Assembly (NCBI RefSeq): GCF_030709675.1
Contig: NZ_JAUZQD010000002.1
Location: 372,001 to 436,000, forward strand
Direction: 5' to 3'
Length of the DNA stretch: 64,000 nt
Source: Symbioplanes lichenis
Lineage (GTDB): Bacteria > Actinomycetota > Actinomycetes > Mycobacteriales > Micromonosporaceae
This document shows positions 26,427-35,039 of the stretch, piece after piece. How positions within the stretch are numbered: position 1 is the first letter of the stretch; every line of letters starts with the position of its first letter. The notes beneath the pieces were generated by a model that saw only the letters and a list, made by a program, of their open reading frames with translations, was not told the origin of the DNA and did no database searches. The position numbers and the translations under genes were made by a program.

Positions 26427-27257
26427 TCAGAACGCGGCGAGGACGGATCCCTGGTACTTGTCCTCGATGAACTTCTTGACCTCGGGCGAGTGCAGGAGCG
26501 TCTCCAGCTTCGTGACCCGCGGGTCGTTCTCGTCGCCGGTGCGGACGACGACCAGGTTGGCGTACGGGTTGTCCTTGCCGTCCTCCAGCGCCAGCGCGTC
26601 CTTCGCGGGGCTGAGCCCGGTCTCGATCGCGTAGTTGCCGTTGATCACCGACGCCGCCGTGTCCTCGAGGCTGCGCGGCAGCTGGGCGGCCTCGAGGGCG
26701 GAGAACTTGAGGTTCTTCGGGTTGCCCGTGATGTCCTTCTCGGTGGCCTTGACGCCCACGCCCTCCTTGAGCGTGATGAGCCCGTTCTTGGCGAGCAGGT
26801 TGAGCGCGCGGCCCGAGTTGGACGGGTCGTTGGGCACCGCGATCGTGCCGCCGTCGGGCACCTCGGCGAGGCTCTTGACCTTCTTGGAGTAGAGGCCGAG
26901 CGGCTCGATGTGGACCGGCTTGAGCGGCGTGAACTTGTAGCCCTTGGACGCGACTTCCTCCTCCAGGTACGGGATGTGCTGGAAGTAGTTCGCGTCGAGC
27001 TGCTTCTCCTGCAGGGCCACGTTGGGCTGGATGTAGTCGTTGAACTCGACGATGTCCAGCTTCAGGCCCTCCTTCGCCGCGAGGTTGTCGGCGACGTACT
27101 TGAGGATCTCGCCGTGCGGCACGGGGCTCACGCCGACCTTGAGGGTGTCGCTCGCGGAGGAGGAGCCCGAGCCGGAGTCGCCCCCGCAGCCGGCGGTGAG
27201 CCCGAGCACGAGCCCGGCGGCGGCGACGATGGCGGCGAATGAGGAGCGGCGGCGCAT
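26427..27257 (-). CDS. metQ: Methionine-binding lipoprotein, MetQ/NlpA family
   Basis: 276 residues. Lipoprotein signal with LTAGC (Cys at 24), then the NlpA-type core: LKVGVSPVPHGEILKYVADN, FNDYIQPNVALQEKQLDANY, FQHIPYLEEEV and VPNDPSNSGRALNLLAKNGL. It should bind D/L-methionine and pass it to the MetNI transporter encoded upstream. Gap to metI is 22 nt, so it is in the same operon. Confidence 0.92.
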   Translation of the reverse strand: MRRRSSFAAIVAAAGLVLGLTAGCGGDSGSGSSSASDTLKVGVSPVPHGEILKYVADNLAAKEGLKLDIVEFNDYIQPNVALQEKQLDANYFQHIPYLEEEVASKGYKFTPLKPVHIEPLGLYSKKVKSLAEVPDGGTIAVPNDPSNSGRALNLLAKNGLITLKEGVGVKATEKDITGNPKNLKFSALEAAQLPRSLEDTAASVINGNYAIETGLSPAKDALALEDGKDNPYANLVVVRTGDENDPRVTKLETLLHSPEVKKFIEDKYQGSVLAAF

Positions 27258-27279
27258 GAGAGGTGCCTTTCTGGACGGA

Positions 27280-27936
27280 TTACCGGTGGGAAAGCCGGCG
27301 GACGAGGACGTCGCCGAGCATCTGGACGAGTTGGACGAGGACGACCAGCACGACGACCGTGGCGATCATGACCTCGGTCTCGAAGCGCTGGTAGCCGTAG
27401 CGGATGGCCAGGTCGCCGAGCCCGCCGCCGCCGACCACGCCGGCCATGGCGGAGTAGCCGACGAGCGCGATCACGGTGACGGTCAGGCCGGCGACGAGCC
27501 CCGAGCGGGCCTCGCGCAGCAGGACCTTGCCGACGATCTGGGCCCGGGACGAGCCCATGGCCACGGCGGCGGCCACCACGTCGGCGGGCACCTCCCGCAG
27601 CGCGGTCTCGACCAGCCGGGCGTAGAACGGGATGGCCCCGATGGCCAGCGGCACGATCGCGGCGGTGGTGCCGATGGTCGTGCCGACCAGCGCGCGGGTG
27701 AACGGGATGACCGCGACCAGCAGGATGATGAACGGCAGCGACCGGCCGACGTTGACGATCAGGCCGAGCAGCGCGTTGACCGGCCGGGCCGGCAGCAGCC
27801 CGCCGCGGTCGGTGAGCACGAGCAGCACGCCGATCAGCAGCCCGCCGACCACGGTGACCAGCGTGGCGACGCCGACCATCCAGAGGGTCTCCTTGAGCCC
27901 TTCCCAGAGCAGCTCGGTGAGTTCCCCGAACGTCAT
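27280..27936 (-). CDS. metI: Methionine ABC importer permease
   Basis: 218 residues, five hydrophobic helices. LWEGLKETLWMVGVATLVTV opens it, and the EAA-type loop reads AAVAMGSSRAQIVGKVLLRE near residue 135. GRSLPFIILLVAVIPFTRAL is the MetI hallmark. It overlaps the stop of metN by 4 bp. Together with MetN and MetQ it forms the classic high-affinity methionine importer. Confidence 0.92.
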   Translation of the reverse strand: MTFGELTELLWEGLKETLWMVGVATLVTVVGGLLIGVLLVLTDRGGLLPARPVNALLGLIVNVGRSLPFIILLVAVIPFTRALVGTTIGTTAAIVPLAIGAIPFYARLVETALREVPADVVAAAVAMGSSRAQIVGKVLLREARSGLVAGLTVTVIALVGYSAMAGVVGGGGLGDLAIRYGYQRFETEVMIATVVVLVVLVQLVQMLGDVLVRRLSHR

Positions 27937-28901
27937 GCCGCCACCCCCGCACCCCGGGCGCGCAGGAAGTCGGCGGCCTCGGCGCGCTTGCCGGAGACCG
28001 CGAGCCGCAGCCGCCCGGCGCGACCGGTGGCCAGGGTCTCCACGCCGCCGTCGATCAGGCGCACGTCGATGCCGAGTTCACGGGCCAGCGCCGACAGCAG
28101 TGGCGCGTCGGCCGCCTCGCCGCTGACCAGCACGTCGAGCACTTCCTCGCCGTCGCGCACCGGCGCCTGCGAGGGCGGGAAGAGGCCGCGGGCCAGCTCG
28201 GACTCCGGCCGGGCCAGCAGCTCGGTCACCGGCCCGGACTCGACGAACCGGCCGTCGCGCATCACGGCCGCCGAGTGGCAGATCCGCTTGACGACCTCCA
28301 TCTCGTGCGTGATGAGCAGGATGGTCAGGCCGAGCCGGCGGTTGAGGTCGAGCAGCAGGTCGAGGACCGAGCGGGTGGTCTCCGGGTCGAGCGCCGAGGT
28401 GGCCTCGTCGGAGAGCAGCACCTTGGGGTCCGCGGCGAGCGCGCGGGCGATGCCGACGCGCTGCTTCTGCCCGCCGGACAACTGCGCCGGGTACGCCCCC
28501 GCGCGGTCCGCCAGCCCGACCAGCTCCAGCAGCTCGGCGACCCGCCGGGCGCGCTCGGCCCGGGGCACGCCGGCCACCTCGAGGGCGTACGCGACGTTGC
28601 CGGCCGCCGTCCGCGAGGCGAGCAGGGCGAAGTGCTGGTGCACCATGCCCAGCCGCCGGCGCTGCTCGCGCAGCCGGCGCTCGCCGAGGCCGGTCAGCTC
28701 GACCCCGTCCACCTCGACGGTGCCCGCGTCGGGGCGCTCGAGCAGGTTGACGCAGCGCAGCAGGGTGCTCTTGCCGGCGCCGCTGCGCCCGAGCACGCCG
28801 AAGATCTCGCCGGGCCGCACCCGCAGGTCCACCCCGTCGACGGCGACGACCTCCCGCCGCCGCGCGCGGTACGTCTTACGAAGTCCCTCGATCCGTATCA
28901 C
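27933..28901 (-). CDS. metN: Methionine ABC importer ATPase
   Basis: 322 residues from GTG 28901. The frame reaches an ATG at 28970, but that would place the 21-bp operator-like element inside the gene and adds no conserved sequence. Walker A GRSGAGKSTLL, signature LSGGQKQRVGIARAL, Walker B VLLSDEATSALD and H loop LLITHEMEV are intact. The C-terminal 90 residues form the NIL-type regulatory domain (ELGIDVRLIDGGVETLATG), which in relatives binds methionine and inhibits transport. The ribosome-binding site overlaps the element at 28910-28930. Confidence 0.9.
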   Translation of the reverse strand: MIRIEGLRKTYRARRREVVAVDGVDLRVRPGEIFGVLGRSGAGKSTLLRCVNLLERPDAGTVEVDGVELTGLGERRLREQRRRLGMVHQHFALLASRTAAGNVAYALEVAGVPRAERARRVAELLELVGLADRAGAYPAQLSGGQKQRVGIARALAADPKVLLSDEATSALDPETTRSVLDLLLDLNRRLGLTILLITHEMEVVKRICHSAAVMRDGRFVESGPVTELLARPESELARGLFPPSQAPVRDGEEVLDVLVSGEAADAPLLSALARELGIDVRLIDGGVETLATGRAGRLRLAVSGKRAEAADFLRARGAGVAA

Positions 28902-28909
28902 AATTGTTA

Positions 28910-28930
28910 AAATCCTATTAACTAGGTAGG
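28910..28930 (-). promoter_or_regulatory. Sulfur-type 21-bp operator-like element, copy 3
   Basis: On the minus strand it fits CCTAY-N7-RTAGGAWWT. It ends 8 nt before the metN start and includes the likely ribosome-binding site (ATAGGA), so a bound repressor would block both promoter escape and translation initiation, or the site is a core promoter element. Confidence 0.6.
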
Positions 28931-29036
28931 CATTGCGTGCCCGAGACCGTAACCCGCCGGTCATGCCCACCGCGCGCAGATGTAATCACCGTCACGCGGC
29001 GGCTCCACCGGCGACACCGTCTGCTACACGTCGGCG

Positions 29037-30329
29037 ATGGAGCATCCCGAGGACGAAGTGGTCGCGCTGACGAGCGAACTGATCACCATCGACACCACCA
29101 ACCCCGGCACGTACGGGGGTCCGGGGCCCGAGCGCGCCGCCGCGGAGTGGGTGGCGGCCCGGCTGTCCGAGGCCGGCTACGACCCGGAGTACGTCGAGTC
29201 CGGCGCCCCGGGCCGGGGCAACGTGATCGCGCGGCTGCCCGGCGCCGACCCGTCCCGGGGCGCGCTGCTCATCCACGGCCACCTCGACGTCGTGCCCGCC
29301 GACCCCGCCGAGTGGACGGTCCACCCGTTCGGCGGGGAGGTCCGCGACGGCTTCGTGTGGGGACGCGGCGCCGTCGACATGAAGGGCATGCTCGCCATGA
29401 CCCTGGCCGTCGCGCGGCACTTCAAGCGCGCGGGCGTCGTACCGGGAAGGGATCTGATCTTCGCTTTCCTGGCCGACGAGGAAGCCGGCGGGGTCGTCGG
29501 CGCCCAGTGGCTCGTCACGCACCGCCCCGGCCTGTTCGCGGGCGCGACCGAGGCGATCAGCGAGGTCGGCGGGTTCTCCGTGCAGCTCGGCGACGGGCCC
29601 CGGGCGTACCTGGTGGAGACGGCCGAGAAGGGGTCGATGTGGCTGCGGCTGGCCGCCCGCGGCACGAGCGGGCACGGCTCCCTGCTGCACACCGACAATC
29701 CGATCGCGACGCTGGCCCGGGCGCTCGACCGGCTGGACCGGCACCGCTTCCCGGTCGTGCTGACCGATCCGGTGCGCTCGTTCCTGACCCTGTCCGGAGT
29801 TCCCTTCGACGAGCGCGATCCCGAGGCGGCGCTGGAGCACCTCGGGCACCTGCGGCGGCTGATCGAGCCGACGCTGCGCGACACCGCGACCGCGACCATC
29901 GTCTCGGCGGGCACGAAGTCGAACGTGGTGCCGTCGGTCGCCCGGGCCGAGCTCGACGGGCGGACGCTGCCCGGGCGCGACGAGGAGTTCCGCGCCGAGC
30001 TGGGCCGCGTGCTCGGCCCCGGGATCGAGGTCGAGTGGGACAGCCTGCCCGCCGTGGCGACCACGTTCGACGGGGACCTCGTCGCGGCGATCGGCGCCGC
30101 CGTGGACGCCGAGGATCCGGGCGCGCGGCTGCTGCCGTACATGCTGGCGGCCGGGACCGACGCCAAGGCGTTCGCGCGGCTCGGGATCCGGCACTTCGGC
30201 TTCGCGCCGCTGCGACTGCCACCCGAGCTGGACTTCACCGCGCTGTTCCACGGGGTCGACGAGCGGGTGCCGGTCTCCGCCCTGCGATTCGGGACACGTG
30301 TGCTCGATCGCCTCTTGCGCACGGCCTGA
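29037..30329 (+). CDS. M20 family metallopeptidase (ArgE/DapE/carboxypeptidase type)
   Basis: 430 residues. Di-zinc site motifs are all present: LIHGHLDVVPAD near residue 80, WGRGAVDMKGMLAM near 115, and LADEEAGG with the catalytic Glu pair near 145. TSGHGSLLHTDNPI marks the dimerisation domain. It probably cleaves a peptide or N-acyl amino acid in the cytoplasm, since no signal is seen. It diverges from metN and precedes the SAM-IV riboswitch, so a role in recovering sulfur amino acids from imported peptides is possible but unproven. Confidence 0.85.
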   Translation: MEHPEDEVVALTSELITIDTTNPGTYGGPGPERAAAEWVAARLSEAGYDPEYVESGAPGRGNVIARLPGADPSRGALLIHGHLDVVPADPAEWTVHPFGGEVRDGFVWGRGAVDMKGMLAMTLAVARHFKRAGVVPGRDLIFAFLADEEAGGVVGAQWLVTHRPGLFAGATEAISEVGGFSVQLGDGPRAYLVETAEKGSMWLRLAARGTSGHGSLLHTDNPIATLARALDRLDRHRFPVVLTDPVRSFLTLSGVPFDERDPEAALEHLGHLRRLIEPTLRDTATATIVSAGTKSNVVPSVARAELDGRTLPGRDEEFRAELGRVLGPGIEVEWDSLPAVATTFDGDLVAAIGAAVDAEDPGARLLPYMLAAGTDAKAFARLGIRHFGFAPLRLPPELDFTALFHGVDERVPVSALRFGTRVLDRLLRTA

Positions 30330-30352
30330 CGGGTTCTGCTACCGTCGATCCC

Positions 30353-30484
30353 GGTCATGAGTGCCAGCGCGTAGCCCCGGCTTGCTGGCCGGCAACCCTT
30401 CCTCCGCGATGGGGTGCCCCGGGTGAGGACCAGGCTCGTGCCGGACCCGGTGCGGGCAAGCGCGGACCTCCACGGGTGGGGTCC
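30353..30484 (+). ncRNA. SAM-IV riboswitch
   Basis: The RNA begins GGTCATGAGTGCCAGCG and continues with AGCCCCGGCTTGCTGGCC, GGCAACCCT, GGTGCCCCGGGTGAGGACC. These are the conserved segments of the actinobacterial SAM-IV aptamer, including the SAM-I-like core and the closing P1 stem (GGTC with GACC). A downstream hairpin (GGGTGGGG with CCCTACCC) lies directly before the GGGAGAAG ribosome-binding site of the PLP enzyme gene. That suggests translational control: SAM binding would hide the start region. Boundaries are approximate. Confidence 0.85.
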
Positions 30485-30504
30485 CCTACCCCCGGGAGAA
30501 GACT

Positions 30505-31725
30505 GTGACCTCAGCTCTCACCATCGTCGGCGACGATCTCAAGGCCGAGCTGCCGGACGGTGAAGTCGTCCGCTTCGCGCATCTGGACTACGCGGCGTCG
30601 GCGCCCTGTTGTCGCGCCGCCGCCGACGCGGTGGCGGCCGTCCTGCCGCTCTCGGGCAGCGTCCACCGCGGCACCGGAGCCCGCTCGACCGCCTCGACCG
30701 CCGCCTACGAGCAGGCCCGGGCCCGGGTCGCCGAGTTCGTCGGCGCCCGCCCCGGCGACCACGTCGTCTTCACCCGCAACACCACCGACGCCCTCAATCT
30801 GCTGGCCCGCGCGCTGCCCGAGGGCACCACGACCGTCGTCTTCGCCGGCGAGCACCACGCCAACCTGCTCCCCTGGCCCCAGCAACTGCGCCTGCCCGTG
30901 ACCGGCGACCCCGTGGCCGCCGCCGAAGCCGCTCTCCGGTCGATCGACGGCCCCGCCGTCCTGACCGTGACCGGCGCGAGCAACGTGACCGGTGAGGTGT
31001 GGCCGCTGCGGGAGCTGGCCGCGGTGGCGCACGCGCACGGCGCCCGCTTCGTCGTCGACGCCGCCCAGCTCGCCCCGCACGCGCCGATCGCCCTCGACGA
31101 CCTCGGCGCCGACTACATCGCCTTCTCCGGGCACAAGCTGTACGCGCCCTTCGGGGCGGGCGTCCTGGCCGGGCGCGGCGACTGGCTCGACGCGGCCGAG
31201 CCCTACCTGGCGGGCGGCGGCGCGAGCGCGGCGGTCGGCGACACCGCGGGCGAGGTCGTCTGGACCACCGGCCCGGCCCGGCACGAGGGCGGCACCCCCA
31301 ACCTGCCCGGCGCGGTCGCCCTCGGCGCGGCCTGCCACGCCCTGCTGCACGCCGACCGCGCCGCCCTGCACGACCGCGAGCAGGAGCTCCTCGCCCGCCT
31401 GCGCGCCGGGCTCGCGGCCGTGCCGGGCGTGACCGAGGTCAGCACGTTCGGCCCGGACAGCCCGCGGGTGGGCATCGTCTCGCTGGCCGTGCCCGGCCGC
31501 GACCCGGGTGCGATCGCGGCGGCCCTGGACGAGCGCTACGCGATCGGCGTGCGCGCCGGCCAGTTCTGCGCGCACCCGCTGACCCGGCACCTGAGCGGCA
31601 GCGCCGCCAGCGCGACGTGCGACGACGTGTCCACCGGCCTGCTGCGGATCAGCTTCGGGCTCGGCACCCGCGACGAGGACGTGGACCGGCTGGTCACCGC
31701 CCTGGGCGAGCTCACCCGACCTTGA
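30505..31725 (+). CDS. Class V PLP-dependent enzyme, cysteine-desulfurase-like
   Basis: 406 residues from GTG 30505, 3 nt after the GGGAGAAG box. It has the class V aminotransferase fold: LDYAASAPCCRAAADAV, VFTRNTTDALNLLARALPEG, the PLP-Asp region VVDAAQLAPHAPIALDDLGA and the Lys in YIAFSGHKLYAPFGAGVL. GQFCAHPLTRHL near residue 352 holds a Cys in the place of the SufS catalytic loop. It may act as a cysteine desulfurase or C-S lyase. The SAM-IV control ties it to methionine/SAM supply. The end overlaps the convergent subtilisin gene by 14 bp. Confidence 0.85.
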   Translation: MTSALTIVGDDLKAELPDGEVVRFAHLDYAASAPCCRAAADAVAAVLPLSGSVHRGTGARSTASTAAYEQARARVAEFVGARPGDHVVFTRNTTDALNLLARALPEGTTTVVFAGEHHANLLPWPQQLRLPVTGDPVAAAEAALRSIDGPAVLTVTGASNVTGEVWPLRELAAVAHAHGARFVVDAAQLAPHAPIALDDLGADYIAFSGHKLYAPFGAGVLAGRGDWLDAAEPYLAGGGASAAVGDTAGEVVWTTGPARHEGGTPNLPGAVALGAACHALLHADRAALHDREQELLARLRAGLAAVPGVTEVSTFGPDSPRVGIVSLAVPGRDPGAIAAALDERYAIGVRAGQFCAHPLTRHLSGSAASATCDDVSTGLLRISFGLGTRDEDVDRLVTALGELTRP

Positions 31726-33100
31726 TGGTGCTGGTCACGCGGACCTCGGTGCCGTCGGCGGCGGTCCCCCGCACGGTCAGCTTGCCGGAGGCGGCCGACT
31801 GCACCGGGCGGACCAGGCGGATCCCGGCCCCGGCCCGGCTGACCTTGGCCCGGCCGAGCGCCACCGTCTTGCTGATGAAGACGTTCCGGCGCGCGTAGCG
31901 GTAGGTCTCGAGCACCGTGACGGTGGTGCCCGGCTTGAACCCGGCCACCCGCACGGTGATCGAGGCCCGCCTGGCCACGGCGAGGGTCGAGAGGGTCACG
32001 GTCGGGACCTCGTCCGACACCAGCGCGTACGGGTCCACGACGCCCGCCCCGAAGGCGGCGTCCACGCCCGGGTCGCCCGCGTCGTCGGCCGTCGCGGCGA
32101 GCGCCTGCCGGGTCTGCACGACCGTGGCGCCCGCGTGCGACGCCCGGTAGAGCGCCACGGACGCGGAGACCACGGGCGCGGCCATCGAGGTGCCGGACTT
32201 GGCGACGTACCCGCCGGTGAGCGCGTCGAGGCCGAGGATGTCACTGCCCGGGGCCGCGATGTCGGCGACGCCGCTGGTGTTGGAGTAGGGCGCCAGGCCG
32301 CCGTCGGGCTCGGTGGCGGCCACCGCGATCGTGCCCGGCGAGGAAGCCGGCCACAGCGCCTGGTTGCTCTGGTCGCCGTTGTTGCCCACGGCGGCCACCA
32401 CGACGACGTTCTTGGCGGTGGCGTAGGCGACGGCCTGGTCGTAGACCGCGTTGTACGCCCCGGCGGCCGACACATTGATCACCGTGGCGCCGTGGTCGGC
32501 GGCGTAGACGATGCCGTTGGCGATGGCGGTCGACGTGCCGGTGCCCCGGGCGTCCATCACGCGTACGGGCAGGATCGGCAGCCCCGACGCGATGCTCGCC
32601 ACACCCTTGCCGTTGTTCGTGGCGGCCGCGGCGATCCCGGCGACGTGCGTGCCGTGGCCCTCGGGGTCGGTGCAGCCGTTCCCGCCGCTCACGAAGTCCC
32701 GGCCCAGGTCGCAGCGCACCTGCCCGGGCGCGAAGTCCTCGTGCGCCGCGTCCACGCCGGTGTCGACGATCGCGATCAGCTGCCCGGTCAGGTCGACCGA
32801 GGGCAGGCTGTCGGCGCGGAGGCGGTCCAGCGACCATTGGTACGAGCGATCCGGGTCATCCGGCGTCGCGGCCACCGTGGCGGTCGTCTCGACGACGTGG
32901 CCGACACTGCCCGGCAGGCTGTCCGCGAGGCGGCGCTCCTCGGCCGCCGTACGCGCGCTGACCTCGACGAACGTCGGCCGCCCGGCCTGGTCCACGACGC
33001 GCGCGACAGTGGTGACCGCGGCGCCGTCCGCCGCGCAGGCGGGAGCGCCCCACAGCCCCGAGGCCGCCACCAGCGGCACCAGCCACCACTTGCTCACCAT
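31712..33100 (-). CDS. Secreted subtilisin-like serine peptidase (S8)
   Basis: 462 residues from ATG 33100, where a Sec signal starts (MVSKWWLVPLVAASGLWG). An I9-like propeptide (PTFVEVSARTAAEERRLADS) is followed by the catalytic domain with Asp in IAIVDTGVDAAHEDF, His in DPEGHGTHVAGIAAA, Asn in AAVGNNGDQSNQ and Ser in KSGTSMAAPVVSAS. A C-terminal beta-rich domain of about 90 residues follows (SITVRVAGFKPGTTVTVLET). All catalytic residues are intact, unlike the relative at 59198-62426. Confidence 0.92.
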   Translation of the reverse strand: MVSKWWLVPLVAASGLWGAPACAADGAAVTTVARVVDQAGRPTFVEVSARTAAEERRLADSLPGSVGHVVETTATVAATPDDPDRSYQWSLDRLRADSLPSVDLTGQLIAIVDTGVDAAHEDFAPGQVRCDLGRDFVSGGNGCTDPEGHGTHVAGIAAAATNNGKGVASIASGLPILPVRVMDARGTGTSTAIANGIVYAADHGATVINVSAAGAYNAVYDQAVAYATAKNVVVVAAVGNNGDQSNQALWPASSPGTIAVAATEPDGGLAPYSNTSGVADIAAPGSDILGLDALTGGYVAKSGTSMAAPVVSASVALYRASHAGATVVQTRQALAATADDAGDPGVDAAFGAGVVDPYALVSDEVPTVTLSTLAVARRASITVRVAGFKPGTTVTVLETYRYARRNVFISKTVALGRAKVSRAGAGIRLVRPVQSAASGKLTVRGTAADGTEVRVTSTIKVG

Positions 33101-33201
33101 GCGACCCCTCCCCCGGCAATGTGTTCGCAGGGGAACCATCGGCGTCACACCGCGCCTCCCTGAGAGGTCGCCGGAGAGCAAGTCGGGTAAGACTGGGCGG
33201 C

Positions 33202-33549
33202 ATGACAGATGAATCGACCGTCCGGACCGAGGTGCCGCCGTCGGGCCCGGGCTGCGCCGAGTGCCTGGAGCTCGGCGGCTGGTGGTTCCACCTGCGGCGC
33301 TGCGCGCAGTGCGGGCACATCGGCTGCTGCGACACCTCGCCCGCCCAGCACGCCACCGCCCACTGGAAGGCCACCGGCCACCCGGTGATCCAGTCCTTCG
33401 AGCCCGGCGAGGACTGGTACTGGGACTTCGCCACGCAGGAGTCGGGCTCCGGCCCGGAGCTGGCGCCGCCCACGCACCGCCCGCTCGACCAGACCGTGCC
33501 CGGCCCCGCCGGCTCCGTCCCCGCCGACTGGAAGACCAAGCTCCACTAG
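33202..33549 (+). CDS. UBP-type zinc finger protein
   Basis: 115 residues. The zf-UBP pattern is complete: GPGCAECLELGGWWFHLRRC, then AQCGHIGCCDTSPAQHATAH and GHPVIQSFEPGEDWYW. In eukaryotes this fold binds the free C terminus of ubiquitin. Bacterial copies are common in actinomycetes and lack a known partner. A strong hairpin follows the stop. Confidence 0.88.
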   Translation: MTDESTVRTEVPPSGPGCAECLELGGWWFHLRRCAQCGHIGCCDTSPAQHATAHWKATGHPVIQSFEPGEDWYWDFATQESGSGPELAPPTHRPLDQTVPGPAGSVPADWKTKLH

Positions 33550-33561
33550 GCGGCGCGTCCC

Positions 33562-33593
33562 GGGGTCGAAGGCGGGCGTCCGCCTTCGACCCC
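33562..33593. terminator. Strong stem-loop after the UBP zinc finger gene
   Basis: Arms GGGGTCGAAGGCGG (33562-33575) and CCGCCTTCGACCCC (33580-33593) pair perfectly around GCGT. It can serve the + strand gene ending at 33549 and, from the other side, the VOC remnant. Confidence 0.85.
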
Positions 33594-33741
33594 TTGGCTT
33601 CGTGGTGGGCGGCTGCACGACGTCGAGGTCGTCCCCGAACTCGGTGGCGAGCCGTTGATACACGGCTTCGGTGTCGCCGGCGAGGAACTCCACGACGGCG
33701 CTGTGATTGGCGCCCCCGCGAGGGGTGTCGACGCTGATGAA
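33590..33741 (-). pseudogene. VOC/glyoxalase-family remnant (5' end lost)
   Basis: The minus frame reads FISVDTPRGGANHSAVVEFL, GDTEAVYQRLATEFGDDLDV and VQPPTTKPRG, the C-terminal half of a VOC family protein. The usual end (GNRSMLFRDPDGN) is replaced by the hairpin at 33562-33593, and no start codon stands before the conserved part. It abuts the WYL remnant head to head. Confidence 0.55.
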
Positions 33742-33744
33742 CGC

Positions 33745-34211
33745 AGGTACAGCCCCACGGCGTGGTGGCGCATCGCGGCGCGCTCTACCTGACCGGTTTC
33801 GACGTCGACCGGCAAGCGCCACGAACGTTCCGCCTGGAGCGGATGACCGGCTTGCACGTGCGGCCGGTCACCTTCGCCGCACCGGCCGGAAGCGATCCTG
33901 TCGCGCAGGTCGTCGGCGCCCTTTCCGCAGCACCGGGGCGACATGAGGTGTCCGTGATCGTCGACGCGGACCTGGCGTACGTGCAGACCCGGATACCGGA
34001 CACCCTGGCCTCGATGACACCGGTCCCCGACGCCGGTGAAGGCGGGGCCTGGCTGCGCATCTTCCTGCGCGCCGAACGCCTCGAGTGGGTCGCCGGCGCC
34101 CTGGCCGCCCTGGATCGTCCTTTCGTCATCGAGCAGCCGCCGGCCCTCCGCGACGTGGTGCACGATCGGGGACGGCGCCTCATGGAGAACGCCGCCCGCC
34201 GGAACCCTTGA
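33745..34211 (+). pseudogene. WYL-domain regulator remnant (HTH part lost)
   Basis: The + frame reads VQPHGVVAHRGALYLTGFDV, DRQAPRTFRLERMTGLHVRP, then QVVGALSAAPGRHEVSVIVD and ALAALDRPFVIEQPPALRD. This is the WYL domain and C-terminal extension of YafY-like regulators. The N-terminal winged helix and most of the central part are missing. A start at GTG 33762 would give 149 residues, but the true 5' part appears deleted together with that of the VOC gene. Confidence 0.65.
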
Positions 34212-34308
34212 CTTAGGGGTCCTTTCCGGGCGACACCTGATGCCCGCCGGGGTCCCGCCGAGCCACTCTTGAACGGTCAGCACGGCACTCCGGCGAAGGG
34301 CACCGACC

Positions 34309-34533
34309 ATGGCCACCACGTTCTCCGACTCGATGACCCGCCAGGGCCTCACCCGCCCCCGCCAGGGCCGCGTCCTGGCCGGCGTCTGCGCCGGGCTGGC
34401 GCGCCGCTTCGGCATCGACCCCTGGCTCTTCCGGGCGCTGTTCGTCCTCGTCCTGCTGGTGATCCCGGGCAGCCAGCTGCTCGTCTACCCGCTGCTGTGG
34501 TTCCTGATGCCGGCCGAGCGCCCGGCCTTCTGA
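34309..34533 (+). CDS. PspC-domain small membrane protein
   Basis: 74 residues. RQGRVLAGVCAGLARRFGID followed by PWLFRALFVLVLLVIPGSQL is the PspC domain: an amphipathic segment and one or two membrane helices. It ends with YPLLWFLMPAERPAF. PspC proteins act in envelope stress responses or as anti-sigma anchors; here it stands alone. A terminator hairpin follows. Confidence 0.9.
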   Translation: MATTFSDSMTRQGLTRPRQGRVLAGVCAGLARRFGIDPWLFRALFVLVLLVIPGSQLLVYPLLWFLMPAERPAF

Positions 34534-34547
34534 CGCCGTCGATCGTC

Positions 34548-34574
34548 GAGCCCCCGGCCCTCCGCCGGGGGCTC
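34548..34574. terminator. Stem-loop terminator after the PspC gene
   Basis: Arms GAGCCCCCGG (34548-34557) and CCGGGGGCTC (34565-34574) are perfectly complementary. It separates the PspC gene from the merR-type promoter that starts 5 nt later. Confidence 0.85.
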
Positions 34575-34578
34575 ACCC

Positions 34579-34610
34579 TTGCATCCGATACCGGGGTACG
34601 GGCTTACCGT
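34579..34610 (+). promoter_or_regulatory. MerR-type promoter with long spacer
   Basis: A -35-like TTGCAT (34579-34584) and a -10-like TACCGT (34605-34610) are separated by 20 bp. The spacer holds an imperfect inverted repeat, CCGATACC and GGTACGG. A 19-20 bp spacer with a dyad is the known layout of MerR-activated promoters. It lies 6 bp before the MerR start. Confidence 0.6.
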
Positions 34611-34616
34611 CGAGGC

Positions 34617-35039
34617 ATGACGAGCCTACGAAGCGGCCAGGTCGCCGCGCGGGCGGGCGTGAACCCGCAGACCGTGCGCTACTACGAGCGCCGGGGGCTG
34701 CTGGCCGAGCCGGCGCGGACGCTGGGCGGGCACCGGCTCTACCCGGAGTCGGCGGTCACCGTGCTCCGGGTGATCAAGGCGGCGCAGCGGCTCGGCTTCA
34801 CGCTCGACGAGATCGCCGACCTGCTCGAGACGCACCGCGACGGCATGGCCGGCCGCGCCCGCGCCAAGCTCACCGAGGTCGAGACCACGATCGCCGACCT
34901 GGAGGTCATCGCCGCGACCCTGCGCGCGGCCGTGGCGGCGGGCTGCGACGACCTGGTGGCGGGCACCGGCCATTCCGCGTGCCCGATCCCGTTCACCGAA
35001 TCCGCTCCCACGCCCGACGGGCGGGTCTGCTGCCGATGA
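34617..35039 (+). CDS. MerR-family metal-responsive regulator
   Basis: 140 residues from ATG 34617. The HTH reads SGQVAARAGVNPQTVRYYER followed by RGLLAEPARTLGGHRLYPES. The coiled-coil helix has KAAQRLGFTLDEIADLLE. The C-terminal effector part carries Cys in AVAAGCDDLV, GHSACPIPF and VCCR, as in mercury, copper or zinc-responsive members. ATGA overlap couples it to the cation transporter gene, so it likely senses the same metal and activates both. Confidence 0.85.
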   Translation: MTSLRSGQVAARAGVNPQTVRYYERRGLLAEPARTLGGHRLYPESAVTVLRVIKAAQRLGFTLDEIADLLETHRDGMAGRARAKLTEVETTIADLEVIAATLRAAVAAGCDDLVAGTGHSACPIPFTESAPTPDGRVCCR

